Assembly: GCA_017621155.1 (NCBI GenBank)
Contig: JAGATP010000052.1
Coordinates: 46,061 to 110,060, forward strand
Length of the DNA: 64,000 nucleotides
DNA from: Clostridia bacterium
GTDB taxonomy: Bacteria; Bacillota; Clostridia; Christensenellales; Borkfalkiaceae
Direction: 5' to 3'
A program made the position numbers and the translations under genes. Of the stretch, positions 16,552 through 24,556 are shown piece after piece (positions within the stretch are counted from its first letter, which is position 1; the number at the start of each line of letters is the position of its first letter). Under the pieces are notes generated by a model, which worked only from the letters and a program-made list of their open reading frames with translations, ran no database searches and had not been told where the DNA came from.

Positions 16552-18022
16552 CTTAAAGTCCTTTTACGCCTCCGTGGAGTGCGTGGATCGGGGGCTCAAT
16601 CCGCTGACGACGCATCTCGTGGTAGCGGACGAGAGCCGCACCGAAAAGACCATTTGCCTTGCGGTCACGCCGCCTCTAAAGGAGTACGGGCTTTCGGGCA
16701 GATCCCGCCTGTTTGAGGTGGTGCAGCGGGTCAAAGAGATCAACGCCGAGCGCAGAAAAAGAGCGGGCGGAAGGCTGACGGGGGAGTCCTATGACGCGAA
16801 AGAGCTGTTATCTCCTTCGCTTGCGCTCTCCTATGTGATCGCTCCGCCCCGCATGGCGCGGTACATGGAAGTGAGTGCGAAAATTTATTCCATTTATTTA
16901 AAGTACGTCGCGCCCGAAGATATTCAGGTTTATTCGGTGGACGAGGTGTTCATCGACGCCACGGACTACCTTCGCGTCTACCGAAAGAGCGCCGAGGAAT
17001 TTGCAAAGACTCTCATTTCAGAAGTCTTGCGGGAAACGGGCATTACCGCTACGGCGGGCATTGCGCCCAATTTATACCTCGCGAAGGTTGCCCTTGACAT
17101 CGAGGCAAAGCACGTTCAAGCGGACGAGAACGGCGCGCGCGTCGCCGTGCTCGACGAGATGAGCTATCGCAAAAAATTCTGGTCGCACCGTCCGCTCACC
17201 GATTTTTGGCGGGTGGGAAAGGGCTATGCAAAGCGTTTGGAGGAAAACGGACTCTTTACGATGGGGGACATTGCGCGCTGTTCCCTCGGAAAGCCGACGG
17301 ACTATTACAACGAAGACCTTCTCTTTCGCCTGTTCGGGGTGAATGCCGAGTTGCTCATCGATCACGCCTGGGGAGAAGAGCCGTGTACCCTTGCGGACAT
17401 CAAGGCGTATCGCCCCTCGACGAACAGCATTTCTGCGGGACAGGTACTCGCTTCCCCCTATTCCTTTGAGAAGGCGAAGCTCGTCGTCTGGGAAATGGCA
17501 GATTCCTTAGCGCTCGATCTTGTAAAGGCGGGGCTCGTCACCGATCAGATCGTCCTGTATGTCGGCTACGACGTGGAAAACGTGAAGAGAGGGTACTTGG
17601 GCGAGGTCAAGCGGGACAGATACGGAAGGGAAACGCCCAAGGACGGGCGGGGAACGTACAACTTCGAACGGCAGACCTCGTCGGCGACCCTCTTGACAGA
17701 GGCGTTCGTCTCCCTCTTTGAGCGCATTGCGGACAAACGGCTTTCGGTGCGCAGAATGAGCCTTACGGCTTGCCGCGTTGTGCCGGAAGGGGAGAAGAGA
17801 GCGGACGCGCCCGTGCAGCTCGACTTTTTCACCGACCCGAGGGAGCAGGAAGCGAAACGGCTTGCAGAAGAGGAAAAGCTCGCCAGGGAGAAGAAACGAC
17901 AGACGGCAATTCTTGCCCTGAAGGAAAAGTACGGAAAAAACGCCATCGTAAAGGGGAAAAATCTCGAAGAGGGGGCGACGGAAATGGAGCGAAACGGAAG
18001 AGTGGGAGGGCACAAAGCGTGA
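16523..18022 (+). CDS. Y-family translesion DNA polymerase (UmuC/UvrX-like)
   Basis: 499 residues. The catalytic palm carries the acidic residues in AIDLKSFYASVE (near the N-terminus) and in VYSVDEVFIDAT. The finger/thumb and little-finger regions follow, and a charged tail (EEEKLAREKKRQ) ends the protein. It inserts nucleotides opposite damaged bases. The SOS-like box in the promoter and the following YolD-like gene match the arrangement of UvrX/YqjW-type polymerases in Bacillota (established pattern). ATG 16523 is preceded by GGGGAGG. The stop overlaps the next start (GTGA). Confidence 0.93.
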   Translation: MERKTYLAIDLKSFYASVECVDRGLNPLTTHLVVADESRTEKTICLAVTPPLKEYGLSGRSRLFEVVQRVKEINAERRKRAGGRLTGESYDAKELLSPSLALSYVIAPPRMARYMEVSAKIYSIYLKYVAPEDIQVYSVDEVFIDATDYLRVYRKSAEEFAKTLISEVLRETGITATAGIAPNLYLAKVALDIEAKHVQADENGARVAVLDEMSYRKKFWSHRPLTDFWRVGKGYAKRLEENGLFTMGDIARCSLGKPTDYYNEDLLFRLFGVNAELLIDHAWGEEPCTLADIKAYRPSTNSISAGQVLASPYSFEKAKLVVWEMADSLALDLVKAGLVTDQIVLYVGYDVENVKRGYLGEVKRDRYGRETPKDGRGTYNFERQTSSATLLTEAFVSLFERIADKRLSVRRMSLTACRVVPEGEKRADAPVQLDFFTDPREQEAKRLAEEEKLAREKKRQTAILALKEKYGKNAIVKGKNLEEGATEMERNGRVGGHKA

Positions 18023-18423
18023 ATTACGACGATATCATGGGTCTTTCCCGCCCCGTATCTTCCCGTCCCCGCATGACAAGGGCGGAACGGGCGGCGCAGT
18101 TCTCCCCCTTTGCCGCATTGACGGGCTATGGCGCGCTCGTCGGGGAAGAGGCGAGGCAGACGGAACAAAAAAGGGAGTTAAGGGAAGAAGAGGCGGCGCT
18201 CCTCGACGAACGCTTTGCCCTCTTGCAAAAGACAGTTTCCTCTCGCCCGCGTGCGCGCTTCGTCTATTTCGTGCCCGACGAAAAAAAGGAAGGGGGCGCG
18301 TACTGCACGAAGGAGGGCGTCGTCAAAAAGATCACTCTTTCCCCCGCATTCATTTTTCTGACGGACGGGACGAAAATCCCCGTTCCCGAACTTTTTTCCA
18401 TAGAACTGCTCGAAGCGGAGTAG
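18019..18423 (+). CDS. YolD-like protein
   Basis: 134 residues from GTG 18019, overlapping the polymerase stop by 4 nt. The segment MTRAERAAQFSPFAALTGY near the N-terminus is typical of small proteins encoded next to UvrX-type polymerases, where YolD-like proteins are common partners. The C-terminal half (about 70-130) looks like a small beta-rich domain. The frame continues upstream to 17770 but only inside the polymerase gene. It is thought to accompany the SOS polymerase; the biochemical role is not established. Confidence 0.75.
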   Translation: MNYDDIMGLSRPVSSRPRMTRAERAAQFSPFAALTGYGALVGEEARQTEQKRELREEEAALLDERFALLQKTVSSRPRARFVYFVPDEKKEGGAYCTKEGVVKKITLSPAFIFLTDGTKIPVPELFSIELLEAE

Positions 18424-18475
18424 GCGGATTTCTTTTGATTGTTCGAAAAAAAATAAGATAATTTCTATTTTTCTA

Positions 18476-18504
18476 TTGACATTCAGGGGAAAATAGAATA
18501 TAAT
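18476..18504 (+). promoter_or_regulatory. Strong promoter without a downstream gene
   Basis: TTGACA (18476-18481), 17-nt spacer, TATAAT (18499-18504): a full consensus promoter firing into the palindromic element. The next protein gene on this strand is 640 nt away, so it probably makes a short RNA. Confidence 0.75.
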
Positions 18505-18510
18505 AAGAGT

Positions 18511-18600
18511 ACAAAAAGAGACACCGATGACGGTATCTCCCTAGTTTAAGACATAACTCGCCTAAAGCTTTGGAAATGTGTAGGCGGGTTATTTCTTTTT
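18511..18600 (+). ncRNA. Putative small RNA of about 90 nt
   Basis: Predicted to start about 7 nt after the consensus -10 and to end in a T-rich stretch after a stem pairing AACTCGCCTA (18555-18564) with TAGGCGGGTT (18581-18590). Its 5' part can form a hairpin from GAGACACC (18518-18525) and GGTATCTC (18532-18539). The 3' end is antisense to the end of a tiny hydrophobic ORF on the other strand, so it could be the antitoxin of a type I toxin-antitoxin pair (speculative). Confidence 0.4.
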
Positions 18601-18977
18601 ATTGTTGTCTGAAAAAATGGCGTGTGCCAAAGTGAGAACAACAACCAGTACAAGGGTGTACTGCAATAGAAGCGTAAAATCAACCATTGTTTGGATATCT
18701 TTAGGCGAACTGTTATCAATTAGAGCAAGTTTTAACGGGAGCATTTGCGCCTTGGCGAGCGAATTTTTGATTGATTTGCGAAAGGCGCGACCGAGCCGTA
18801 TGAGACATACGGCGAGCAGAGCGACTTTTAGAAAGCGGCAAAAAGACGCCGCCAAGGTTGTACTAATTGATAACAGTTCGCTATCATTCTTTGAATTTCG
18901 GGAGACAGAAATAACAGCTCCCGATCTTGTGTCTTGGTAGTTACAAGGGGGAGATACCGCCACCGCTTGGGTGTCTC
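18518..18977. repeat. Palindromic element with nested inverted repeats
   Basis: The ends are inverted copies of GAGACACC (18518-18525 and 18970-18977) plus CGGTATCTCC (18531-18540, and inverted at 18950-18959). Inside lie a perfect 19-bp inverted repeat (18705-18723 with 18863-18881), an 8-bp pair (18750-18757 with 18850-18857) and a 7-bp hairpin (18795-18801 with 18807-18813), all nested. No target duplication is visible and no protein longer than a shadow ORF is convincing. It looks like a structured RNA locus or a MITE-like repeat. Confidence 0.65.
18589..18687 (-). CDS. Possible 32-residue membrane peptide (type I toxin-like)
   Basis: The ORF starts MVDFTLLLQYTLVLVVVLT and ends with a polar tail SDNNKKK: one membrane helix plus charged end, the general shape of type I toxins such as Fst and TxpA. 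It is the 3' part of a longer open frame (to 18963) and has no clear ribosome site. Its end overlaps the terminator region of the putative small RNA on the other strand. Coding is unproven. Confidence 0.3.
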   Translation of the reverse strand: MVDFTLLLQYTLVLVVVLTLAHAIFSDNNKKK

Positions 18978-19083
18978 TGCCGATTTGACATCGGCTTTTA
19001 TGGAGTACCTCTTTTGTCGAAAAATGTCAATTAATTTGCGGTAGAGAATGAAGAAACCGTAGGCTTTTCTTTGAAGAGGGGGA

Positions 19084-19112
19084 TTGACTTTTCGACAAAA
19101 ATATGATAGAAT
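19084..19112 (+). promoter_or_regulatory. Promoter of the system B regulator operon
   Basis: TTGACT (19084-19089), 17-nt spacer, TAGAAT (19107-19112), 30 nt before the ATG. Unlike system A, it has a good -35 and no obvious 21-nt direct repeats. Confidence 0.7.
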
Positions 19113-19142
19113 AAACAAAAAGCAGGGACGAGGTAGGGGATC

Positions 19143-19871
19143 ATGATAAAAGTCGGAATCGTTGACGATGAAGCGGGTGCGATCGAGGAAACCGTAAAAT
19201 GTCTGAATAGATATGCGGAAGAGAAGGCTGTGGATTTTTCAGTGACCTGCTTTAAAAGTTCCATCGATTTTTTGGAAAATTATCCTGCGAAATACGACGT
19301 GGTTTTTCTCGATATTCAGATGGCGGACTATAACGGGCTGGAAGTGGCGAAAAGGCTGAGAAAAATGGACAAAGCGACCATTCTCATTTTTATCACCAAT
19401 ATGGCAAATTTTGCGGTAAAGGGGTACGAGGTGGATGCTTTGGATTTCATCGTAAAGCCCTTGGAATATTTTTCCTTCCGCATCAAGATGGACAGAGTGA
19501 TCGAACGGTTGCAGGCGGAGAAGGATTCCGAAGTTCTTTTGACCTCGGATAAAGGGATTGTAAAGCTTTCGACTTCGGCGATCAAATACGTCGAGGTCTT
19601 TAAGCACACGCTCGTCTATCATACGACGGAAGGGAACTTTACGGCAACCGGTTCGCTCGTACACGTGGAAAAGGCGTTGCGCGAAAAGGGGTTTTCGAGG
19701 TGCAACAATTGCTATCTCGTCAATTTGCGCTTCGTGAAGAGGATCGAGGATTACGAATTGTATCTGAGCGGAGGGAAAGAAGAAGTTCTTGCCATCTCTC
19801 AATCGAAGAAGAAGGCGTTTATGAAAGAACTCAGCGAATACATCGGGCGGGGGAAACTTCATGTATTATGA
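19143..19871 (+). CDS. LytTR-family response regulator, system B
   Basis: 242 residues with a receiver domain (DDE at 8-10, phospho-acceptor Asp57 in VVFLDIQMADYNG, KPLEYFSF with the conserved Lys) and a C-terminal LytTR domain (about 135-235, IKYVEVFKHTLVYHTT, RCNNCYLVNL). It is clearly paralogous to the system A and C regulators. It overlaps the kinase gene by 11 nt. The proposed target is the direct repeat pair at 21242-21272 in front of GH3-B. The ATG at 19143 follows AGGTAGGGG. Confidence 0.92.
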   Translation: MIKVGIVDDEAGAIEETVKCLNRYAEEKAVDFSVTCFKSSIDFLENYPAKYDVVFLDIQMADYNGLEVAKRLRKMDKATILIFITNMANFAVKGYEVDALDFIVKPLEYFSFRIKMDRVIERLQAEKDSEVLLTSDKGIVKLSTSAIKYVEVFKHTLVYHTTEGNFTATGSLVHVEKALREKGFSRCNNCYLVNLRFVKRIEDYELYLSGGKEEVLAISQSKKKAFMKELSEYIGRGKLHVL

Positions 19872-21231
19872 TACGGGCAGCGCCCTCTTTTGGTACAAGC
19901 TCATTTTTATGTGCGAGCTTTTTATCGCCGAGTTTATCTTCTCTTTTCGGTTGAACAAAAAGAGAAAATATCCGCTTCGGCTCTGTTTCACCGCACTCCT
20001 ATGCTTTGCCGTGGCGCTCGCCGTGCCGATCTTCGATTACAACGCGCTGTTTTCTTCGCTGTTGTTTTTTGTCCTCTTTTTCCTTTCGACGGTGCTTTTG
20101 AAGACGCTCTGCTATGACGAATCATGGCTCAACGTGTTCTTCTGTACCACGGCGGCTTATTTGGTGCAGCATACGGCATTTGAGACGTATAATTTTATCG
20201 TAATCGTCACAGGATTGAACAACGGATTGCCCGTAGAGGTGTATGGCGACAAGATGAATCAGACTTACGACGCGCTTGTGAATTTCCTGCACTTCGAGAG
20301 TTATCTTTTGGTCTATTGGCTGTGCTTTCTGGCGTTTGGCAGAAAGATCAAAAAGAACGAAGACTTAAGGCAGATCAGTGGGCGAATGGTGTTTTTGTCG
20401 ATTACGACGGTGCTCATCGCGGTGGTTTTAAACGCGCTGGTCATTTATTACGGCTATTCTCATGCAGACGCCTTTTACCTCTCCATGCTCTGTCTCTTGA
20501 TCATGGGGTCTTGTATTTTCGTCCTGTGTATGCAGTTCAATCTGCTCGCGAAAAAAAATATGCAGGAAGAGCTCAGCGTGGTAAAAAATATGTGGGCGCA
20601 GGAAGAGAAGCAATACTTCATGCTGAAGGAAAATATCGACTACATCAATATCAAGTGTCACGACTTCAAGCATCAGATTCGAAAAATCGGGCGCAATTGT
20701 TCGTTAGACGAAGCGGCGATCAGCTCCATGACGCAGATGATTTCCATTTACGATTCTGCCTTAAAGACGGGGAACGCGGCGCTGGACGTCCTTCTCATGG
20801 AAAAAAACCTTACCTGTCTCAACAAGGGAATTCGACTTACCTGTATAGCGGACGGAGCGTTGCTCTCGTTTATGGAGGACGCAGACGTCTATTCTCTTCT
20901 TGGCAACGGGTTGGACAACGCGATCGAGTTCCTCGAAAGCGTCGAGGAGGAAGAGAAGCGGGTCGTGGGGCTCATCATCAAAGCGACGGGAGGTTTTGTT
21001 TCGGTGCACCTTTACAACTATTGCCCGCGCGCGCTCAAATTCAAGGACGGGCTTCCGATTACGACGCACAAAAATACCATCGTTCACGGCTTTGGCATGA
21101 AGAGCATGCGGATGATTGCTGAAAAGTACGGCGGGACGATTTCTGTGACGGTGGAAAATGAGATGTTTAATCTCGATTTTCTCTTTGGAATTCCTCGTGC
21201 CAAGACGAAGGAAATCCAAGAAAAAGCGTAA
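19861..21231 (+). CDS. GHKL sensor histidine kinase, system B
   Basis: 456 residues. About six membrane segments occupy the first 230 residues; a more polar stretch near 118-140 between two helices may face outside. His267 in KCHDFKHQIRKIG is the predicted phosphorylation site. The N-box is LLGNGLDNAIEF and the G-box HGFGMKSMRMIAEKYGG. It belongs to the AgrC-like HPK10 group. The start codon overlaps the end of the regulator gene. The operon ends in a hairpin at 21258-21280. The signal is unknown. Confidence 0.9.
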   Translation: MYYDTGSALFWYKLIFMCELFIAEFIFSFRLNKKRKYPLRLCFTALLCFAVALAVPIFDYNALFSSLLFFVLFFLSTVLLKTLCYDESWLNVFFCTTAAYLVQHTAFETYNFIVIVTGLNNGLPVEVYGDKMNQTYDALVNFLHFESYLLVYWLCFLAFGRKIKKNEDLRQISGRMVFLSITTVLIAVVLNALVIYYGYSHADAFYLSMLCLLIMGSCIFVLCMQFNLLAKKNMQEELSVVKNMWAQEEKQYFMLKENIDYINIKCHDFKHQIRKIGRNCSLDEAAISSMTQMISIYDSALKTGNAALDVLLMEKNLTCLNKGIRLTCIADGALLSFMEDADVYSLLGNGLDNAIEFLESVEEEEKRVVGLIIKATGGFVSVHLYNYCPRALKFKDGLPITTHKNTIVHGFGMKSMRMIAEKYGGTISVTVENEMFNLDFLFGIPRAKTKEIQEKA

Positions 21232-21241
21232 ATAGGACGGC

Positions 21242-21308
21242 AGTTATGCCGAAAAACGGGGGTAGTTGTGTCATACCCCCTTGATTTTTTTCCCCGATCG
21301 ACTATAAT
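21242..21308 (+). promoter_or_regulatory. Putative LytTR operator and promoter of GH3-B, overlapping a terminator
   Basis: AGTTATGCC (21242-21250) and AGTTGTGTC (21264-21272) are imperfect direct repeats 22 nt apart. TTGATT (21281-21286) and TATAAT (21303-21308) form a promoter with a 16-nt spacer just downstream. The GGGGGTA/TACCCCC stem (21258-21264 with 21274-21280), followed by a T-rich run, is also the likely terminator of the kinase operon, so signals are stacked as in system A. Confidence 0.5.
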
Positions 21309-21374
21309 TTGGCTCGTAAAAACCCGAAGGCGCCTCGGGAAAAATACGAATCAAATTCAGGAGGAATTTTGTTT

Positions 21375-24329
21375 ATGGCAAAGAAGAAGATAAGCAATCA
21401 GACGTTTATGCTGATTCTCTTCCCCATCATGGCGATCGTGGTTGCCGCAGTTGTCTTCGGCAACATTATGGCAAGCACCTGGAGCTCGATTATTTCGAAA
21501 TTCTTCAACCACGATACCTATAAAATCGTGACGGTCGAAGGCGAAACAGTTGATGCCGAATACTACAAGAATGATTTTAAAACCGAAGAAGAGCTGAACG
21601 CGCACAACGCCGAAGTTTCCGAGCGAATCGAAGCGGAAGGCATGGTTCTTTTAAAGAACGAAGAGAGCGCACTGCCTCTCAAATCAGGGGCAAAGATAAG
21701 CTGTTTCTCCGTTTCTTCCGTCGATATGGTTTACGGCGGCACGGGTTCGGGTTCTATCGATACTTCTACCGCGCCGACCTTGAAGGACGCGCTCGAAAAG
21801 TCGGGATTTTCCGTGAACGAAACGCTGTGGGATTTTTATAAGGATAAGAACGCGAACGGGCATAAGAGAAGCTCTCCCAATTGGAGAGGAGGGCAGTTCT
21901 CCATCAAGGAAGTGCCTTGGGGTGAAGTCTCCGTTGCGGCGGCATCCTCATTCTCCGAATACAGCGACGCAGCCATCGTGGTGATCTCCCGTTCGGGCGG
22001 CGAGGGGAGCGATCTTACGGCGCAGAACTTCGGCGAAACCGAGAACGTGGCAGGAAACAAGGGAAGTTACCTTGAACTGAGCTCGGAAGAAAAGGAGATG
22101 TTGGATGCGGTAAACGAGCTATTCGATCGGGTGATCGTGCTAGTCAACGCGAACAACGCGCTCGAACTCGGTTGGCTCAACGAATACGAAAACGTAAAGG
22201 CTGCTCTCTGGGTGGGCGGCGTCGGTCAGACGGGCATGTACGCGATTGCCAAAGCTCTGAAAGGCGAGGTTGTCCCTTCGGGAAGGCTTGTCGATACATA
22301 TGCGTACGACGCGGACAGCGCGCCTGCCGCACAGAACGCGGGGGCAAACTTCTGGATTGAAAACAAACCCGCTTCCGCAGGCTATGCGAACGAAGCCGAT
22401 CAATACGCGGTCTATCAGGAAGGTATTTACGTCGGCTATCGGTATTATGAAACGAGATACGAAGACAAAGTGCTCGGCAGGGCGAATACGGGCGATTACG
22501 ACTATGCTTCTACCGTTTTGTATCCGTTCGGATACGGGCTCTCTTATACCGAATTCGAATACAGTAATTTCAGCGTGACGGAAATCGGCGATTCCTTCGA
22601 AGTTAGCGTGACGGTCAAGAATGTCGGCGATTACGACGGAAAAGACGTGGTGGAAATTTACGGACAGTCCCCCTATACCGATTACGACGTCAAAAACGGC
22701 GTGGAGAAGTCTGCGATCGAGCTTATGGGCTTTGCCAAGACGGGTGTCATCAAGCAGGGACAGAGTGAGACGGTGACGGTCAGCGTAGACAAAAGAGAGT
22801 TCGTTTCCTACGATTATAAGGGTGCGGAAACGTATGTGCTCGATGCGGGCGACTACTATCTTGCGTTCGGTACTTCCGCGCACGACGCGCTCAACAACAT
22901 TCTCGCCGCAAAGGGCAAGACTGTTTCGGACGGAATGACTTCTGAGGGGGATTCCTCTTTCGTCTACAAGTGGAACAACCGTTCGTTCGACTCCGTTACC
23001 TATTCGACGGATTCGAAGACGGGCGTAAAAATTACCAATCAGTTTGAAAAAGCCGACCTTACATATTATGATGACGGGGCGAACTTCAAATATCTCACGA
23101 GAAACGATTGGACGGGGACGTTCCCTAAGGCATTCGCCGACAGAGTGGACGAAAAGGGTGAAAAGTACAAGACTTTTTCGCAAAAACTCATAGACGATCT
23201 TGCTCCCGCTTATGTTGAAGACAAAGCGTCCTATACAATGCCCGAAACTGCGACGACGACCGGCGAGGGTCTGAATCTCGCCACGCTCATCGGTGAAGAT
23301 TACGACAGTCAGGCATGGAACGATTTCCTCGATAAGCTCACGCCGGAATCCATGCTCACGACGGTGCGTATGGGCGGATACGGAAATCCCGCCAATCCCG
23401 CGCTCAACGTACCGGCTACCACCGCAAAAGACGGGCCTGCGGGCATCTCTGCAACGTTGATCGGCGGCACGAAGGGAATGGCTTATCCGACCGAGGTCGT
23501 TATTGCCTCCACCTGGAACGTAGATCTTGCGAAAGAACTCGGCGAAGCGGTCGGCAACGACGCGATGTTCGCAAACGTGCAGGCTTGGTATGCACCTGCC
23601 ATGAATACGCACAGAACGGCTTACGCAGGCAGAAACTTCGAGTATTATTCCGAAGACGGATTCCTTGCCGGAAAGATCGGCGCTGCGACGGTTGCCGGGG
23701 CGCAGAGCAAGGGACTCATCTGCTACGTCAAACACTTTGCTTTGAATGACGGCGAGGGCGTGATCGACGCCACCAACGGCATCAAGGGTTCTAAGGACGG
23801 TATTGCCACTTTTGCCAACGAACAGGCAATCAGAGAAATTTATCTTAAACCCTTCGAGTACGCCGTAAAAGAGGGTGGCTGCACGGGCATTATGAATGCG
23901 TTCAACCGCATCGGAACGACCTGGTGCGGACACCATGGTAATTTGCAGAAGAACGTCTTGCGGGGAGAGTGGGGCTTTAAAGGCTGCATCATCACCGACA
24001 ACGCGGGACTTCCCGATTACATGGAGATCAAAGCCGGCTTGCAGGCAGGTACAGATCTTTGGATGAACAACAACGATACGAGATACCGCATCGACGGCTA
24101 TGAGAGCGATCCGCAGATCATGACGTATCTGAGAGAATCCGCGCACCACGTTCTCTATGCCATCGCGGACAGCGTCGCGATGAACGGACTTTCCTCCAAC
24201 ACGAAGATCGTGCATATCCTTCCCACTTGGTGGTATTGGGTCATTACCCTCGACGTTGTGGTTGGCGCGCTCGTCGTGGCAGGCGTGGTATGGACGGTGA
24301 TCCGGGTTCGCAAGAACAAGGAAGTCTGA
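21375..24329 (+). CDS. GH3-B: membrane-anchored, circularly permuted glycoside hydrolase family 3 protein
   Basis: 984 residues from the ATG at 21375, which has AGGAGG 10 nt upstream. N-terminal helix (about 8-32), GH3 sandwich domain with EGMVLLKNEESALPL and predicted acid/base Glu210 in GGEGSD, fibronectin-like domain, then the TIM barrel with DGPAG (Asp686), NTHRTAYAGRNFEYYSED, KHFALNDGE and predicted nucleophile Asp875 in IITDNAG. A C-terminal helix precedes VRKNKEV. All main catalytic positions are kept, so an active exo-acting beta-glycosidase is expected. The usual Arg after the NDQE motif is missing here (NDGEGVID). It is transcribed alone; no small 4-TM partner follows, unlike GH3-A and GH3-C. 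Confidence 0.9.
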   Translation: MAKKKISNQTFMLILFPIMAIVVAAVVFGNIMASTWSSIISKFFNHDTYKIVTVEGETVDAEYYKNDFKTEEELNAHNAEVSERIEAEGMVLLKNEESALPLKSGAKISCFSVSSVDMVYGGTGSGSIDTSTAPTLKDALEKSGFSVNETLWDFYKDKNANGHKRSSPNWRGGQFSIKEVPWGEVSVAAASSFSEYSDAAIVVISRSGGEGSDLTAQNFGETENVAGNKGSYLELSSEEKEMLDAVNELFDRVIVLVNANNALELGWLNEYENVKAALWVGGVGQTGMYAIAKALKGEVVPSGRLVDTYAYDADSAPAAQNAGANFWIENKPASAGYANEADQYAVYQEGIYVGYRYYETRYEDKVLGRANTGDYDYASTVLYPFGYGLSYTEFEYSNFSVTEIGDSFEVSVTVKNVGDYDGKDVVEIYGQSPYTDYDVKNGVEKSAIELMGFAKTGVIKQGQSETVTVSVDKREFVSYDYKGAETYVLDAGDYYLAFGTSAHDALNNILAAKGKTVSDGMTSEGDSSFVYKWNNRSFDSVTYSTDSKTGVKITNQFEKADLTYYDDGANFKYLTRNDWTGTFPKAFADRVDEKGEKYKTFSQKLIDDLAPAYVEDKASYTMPETATTTGEGLNLATLIGEDYDSQAWNDFLDKLTPESMLTTVRMGGYGNPANPALNVPATTAKDGPAGISATLIGGTKGMAYPTEVVIASTWNVDLAKELGEAVGNDAMFANVQAWYAPAMNTHRTAYAGRNFEYYSEDGFLAGKIGAATVAGAQSKGLICYVKHFALNDGEGVIDATNGIKGSKDGIATFANEQAIREIYLKPFEYAVKEGGCTGIMNAFNRIGTTWCGHHGNLQKNVLRGEWGFKGCIITDNAGLPDYMEIKAGLQAGTDLWMNNNDTRYRIDGYESDPQIMTYLRESAHHVLYAIADSVAMNGLSSNTKIVHILPTWWYWVITLDVVVGALVVAGVVWTVIRVRKNKEV

Positions 24330-24353
24330 TTTTCGCTCTTCAAAAACAAGAAC

Positions 24354-24381
24354 AAGCTCGCATGAAAATGCGGGCTTTTCT
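24354..24381 (+). terminator. Terminator of GH3-B
   Basis: A 10-bp stem (24354-24363 with 24368-24377, one G-U pair), GAAA loop, then TTTTC. Confidence 0.75.
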
Positions 24382-24434
24382 TTGTGCGCGAAACAGTCCC
24401 GTAACATCCTATTGCGGAACAGTTCTGCTCATAA

Positions 24435-24479
24435 TTGATATGCACCTCAAAAGTGTCTAACTTTCGGGGCGCATATCAA
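24435..24479 (+). repeat. Inverted repeat upstream of the second FecCD operon
   Basis: TTGATATGC (24435-24443) is repeated inverted as GCATATCAA (24471-24479) with 27 nt between. It ends about 40 nt upstream of the -35. It could be a hairpin or a pair of binding half-sites for a metal regulator; neither is established. Confidence 0.45.
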
Positions 24480-24520
24480 AATCGTTGTGCCGAAAAGCTA
24501 CGGCCTTTTCGATCAAGTGA

Positions 24521-24550
24521 TTGACAAAGACGGAGGGAACTTGTTATAAT
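24521..24550 (+). promoter_or_regulatory. Promoter of the second FecCD operon, adjacent to the start codon
   Basis: TTGACA (24521-24526), 18-nt spacer, TATAAT (24545-24550). The ATG of the permease is at 24557, exactly where transcription should start, so the mRNA may lack a leader. Confidence 0.75.
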
Positions 24551-24556
24551 ATTCGT

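Noticed and set aside
18791..18818. GAGCCGTATGAG...TACGG resembling group II intron domain V
   Set aside because: It is too short, lacks the distal stem with GAAA tetraloop and bulge, and there is no reverse transcriptase gene.
19039..19063. CGGTAG/CCGTAG pair before the system B regulator as a LytTR operator
   Set aside because: Spacing is 18 nt, not 21-22, and the promoter already has a good -35.
22140..24407. 755-residue open frame antisense to GH3-B
   Set aside because: Same reason as for GH3-A; the plus strand carries the GH3 catalytic motifs.
24521..24556. TTG at 24521 as the start of the second FecCD permease
   Set aside because: It is part of the TTGACA -35 element, upstream of the transcript start.
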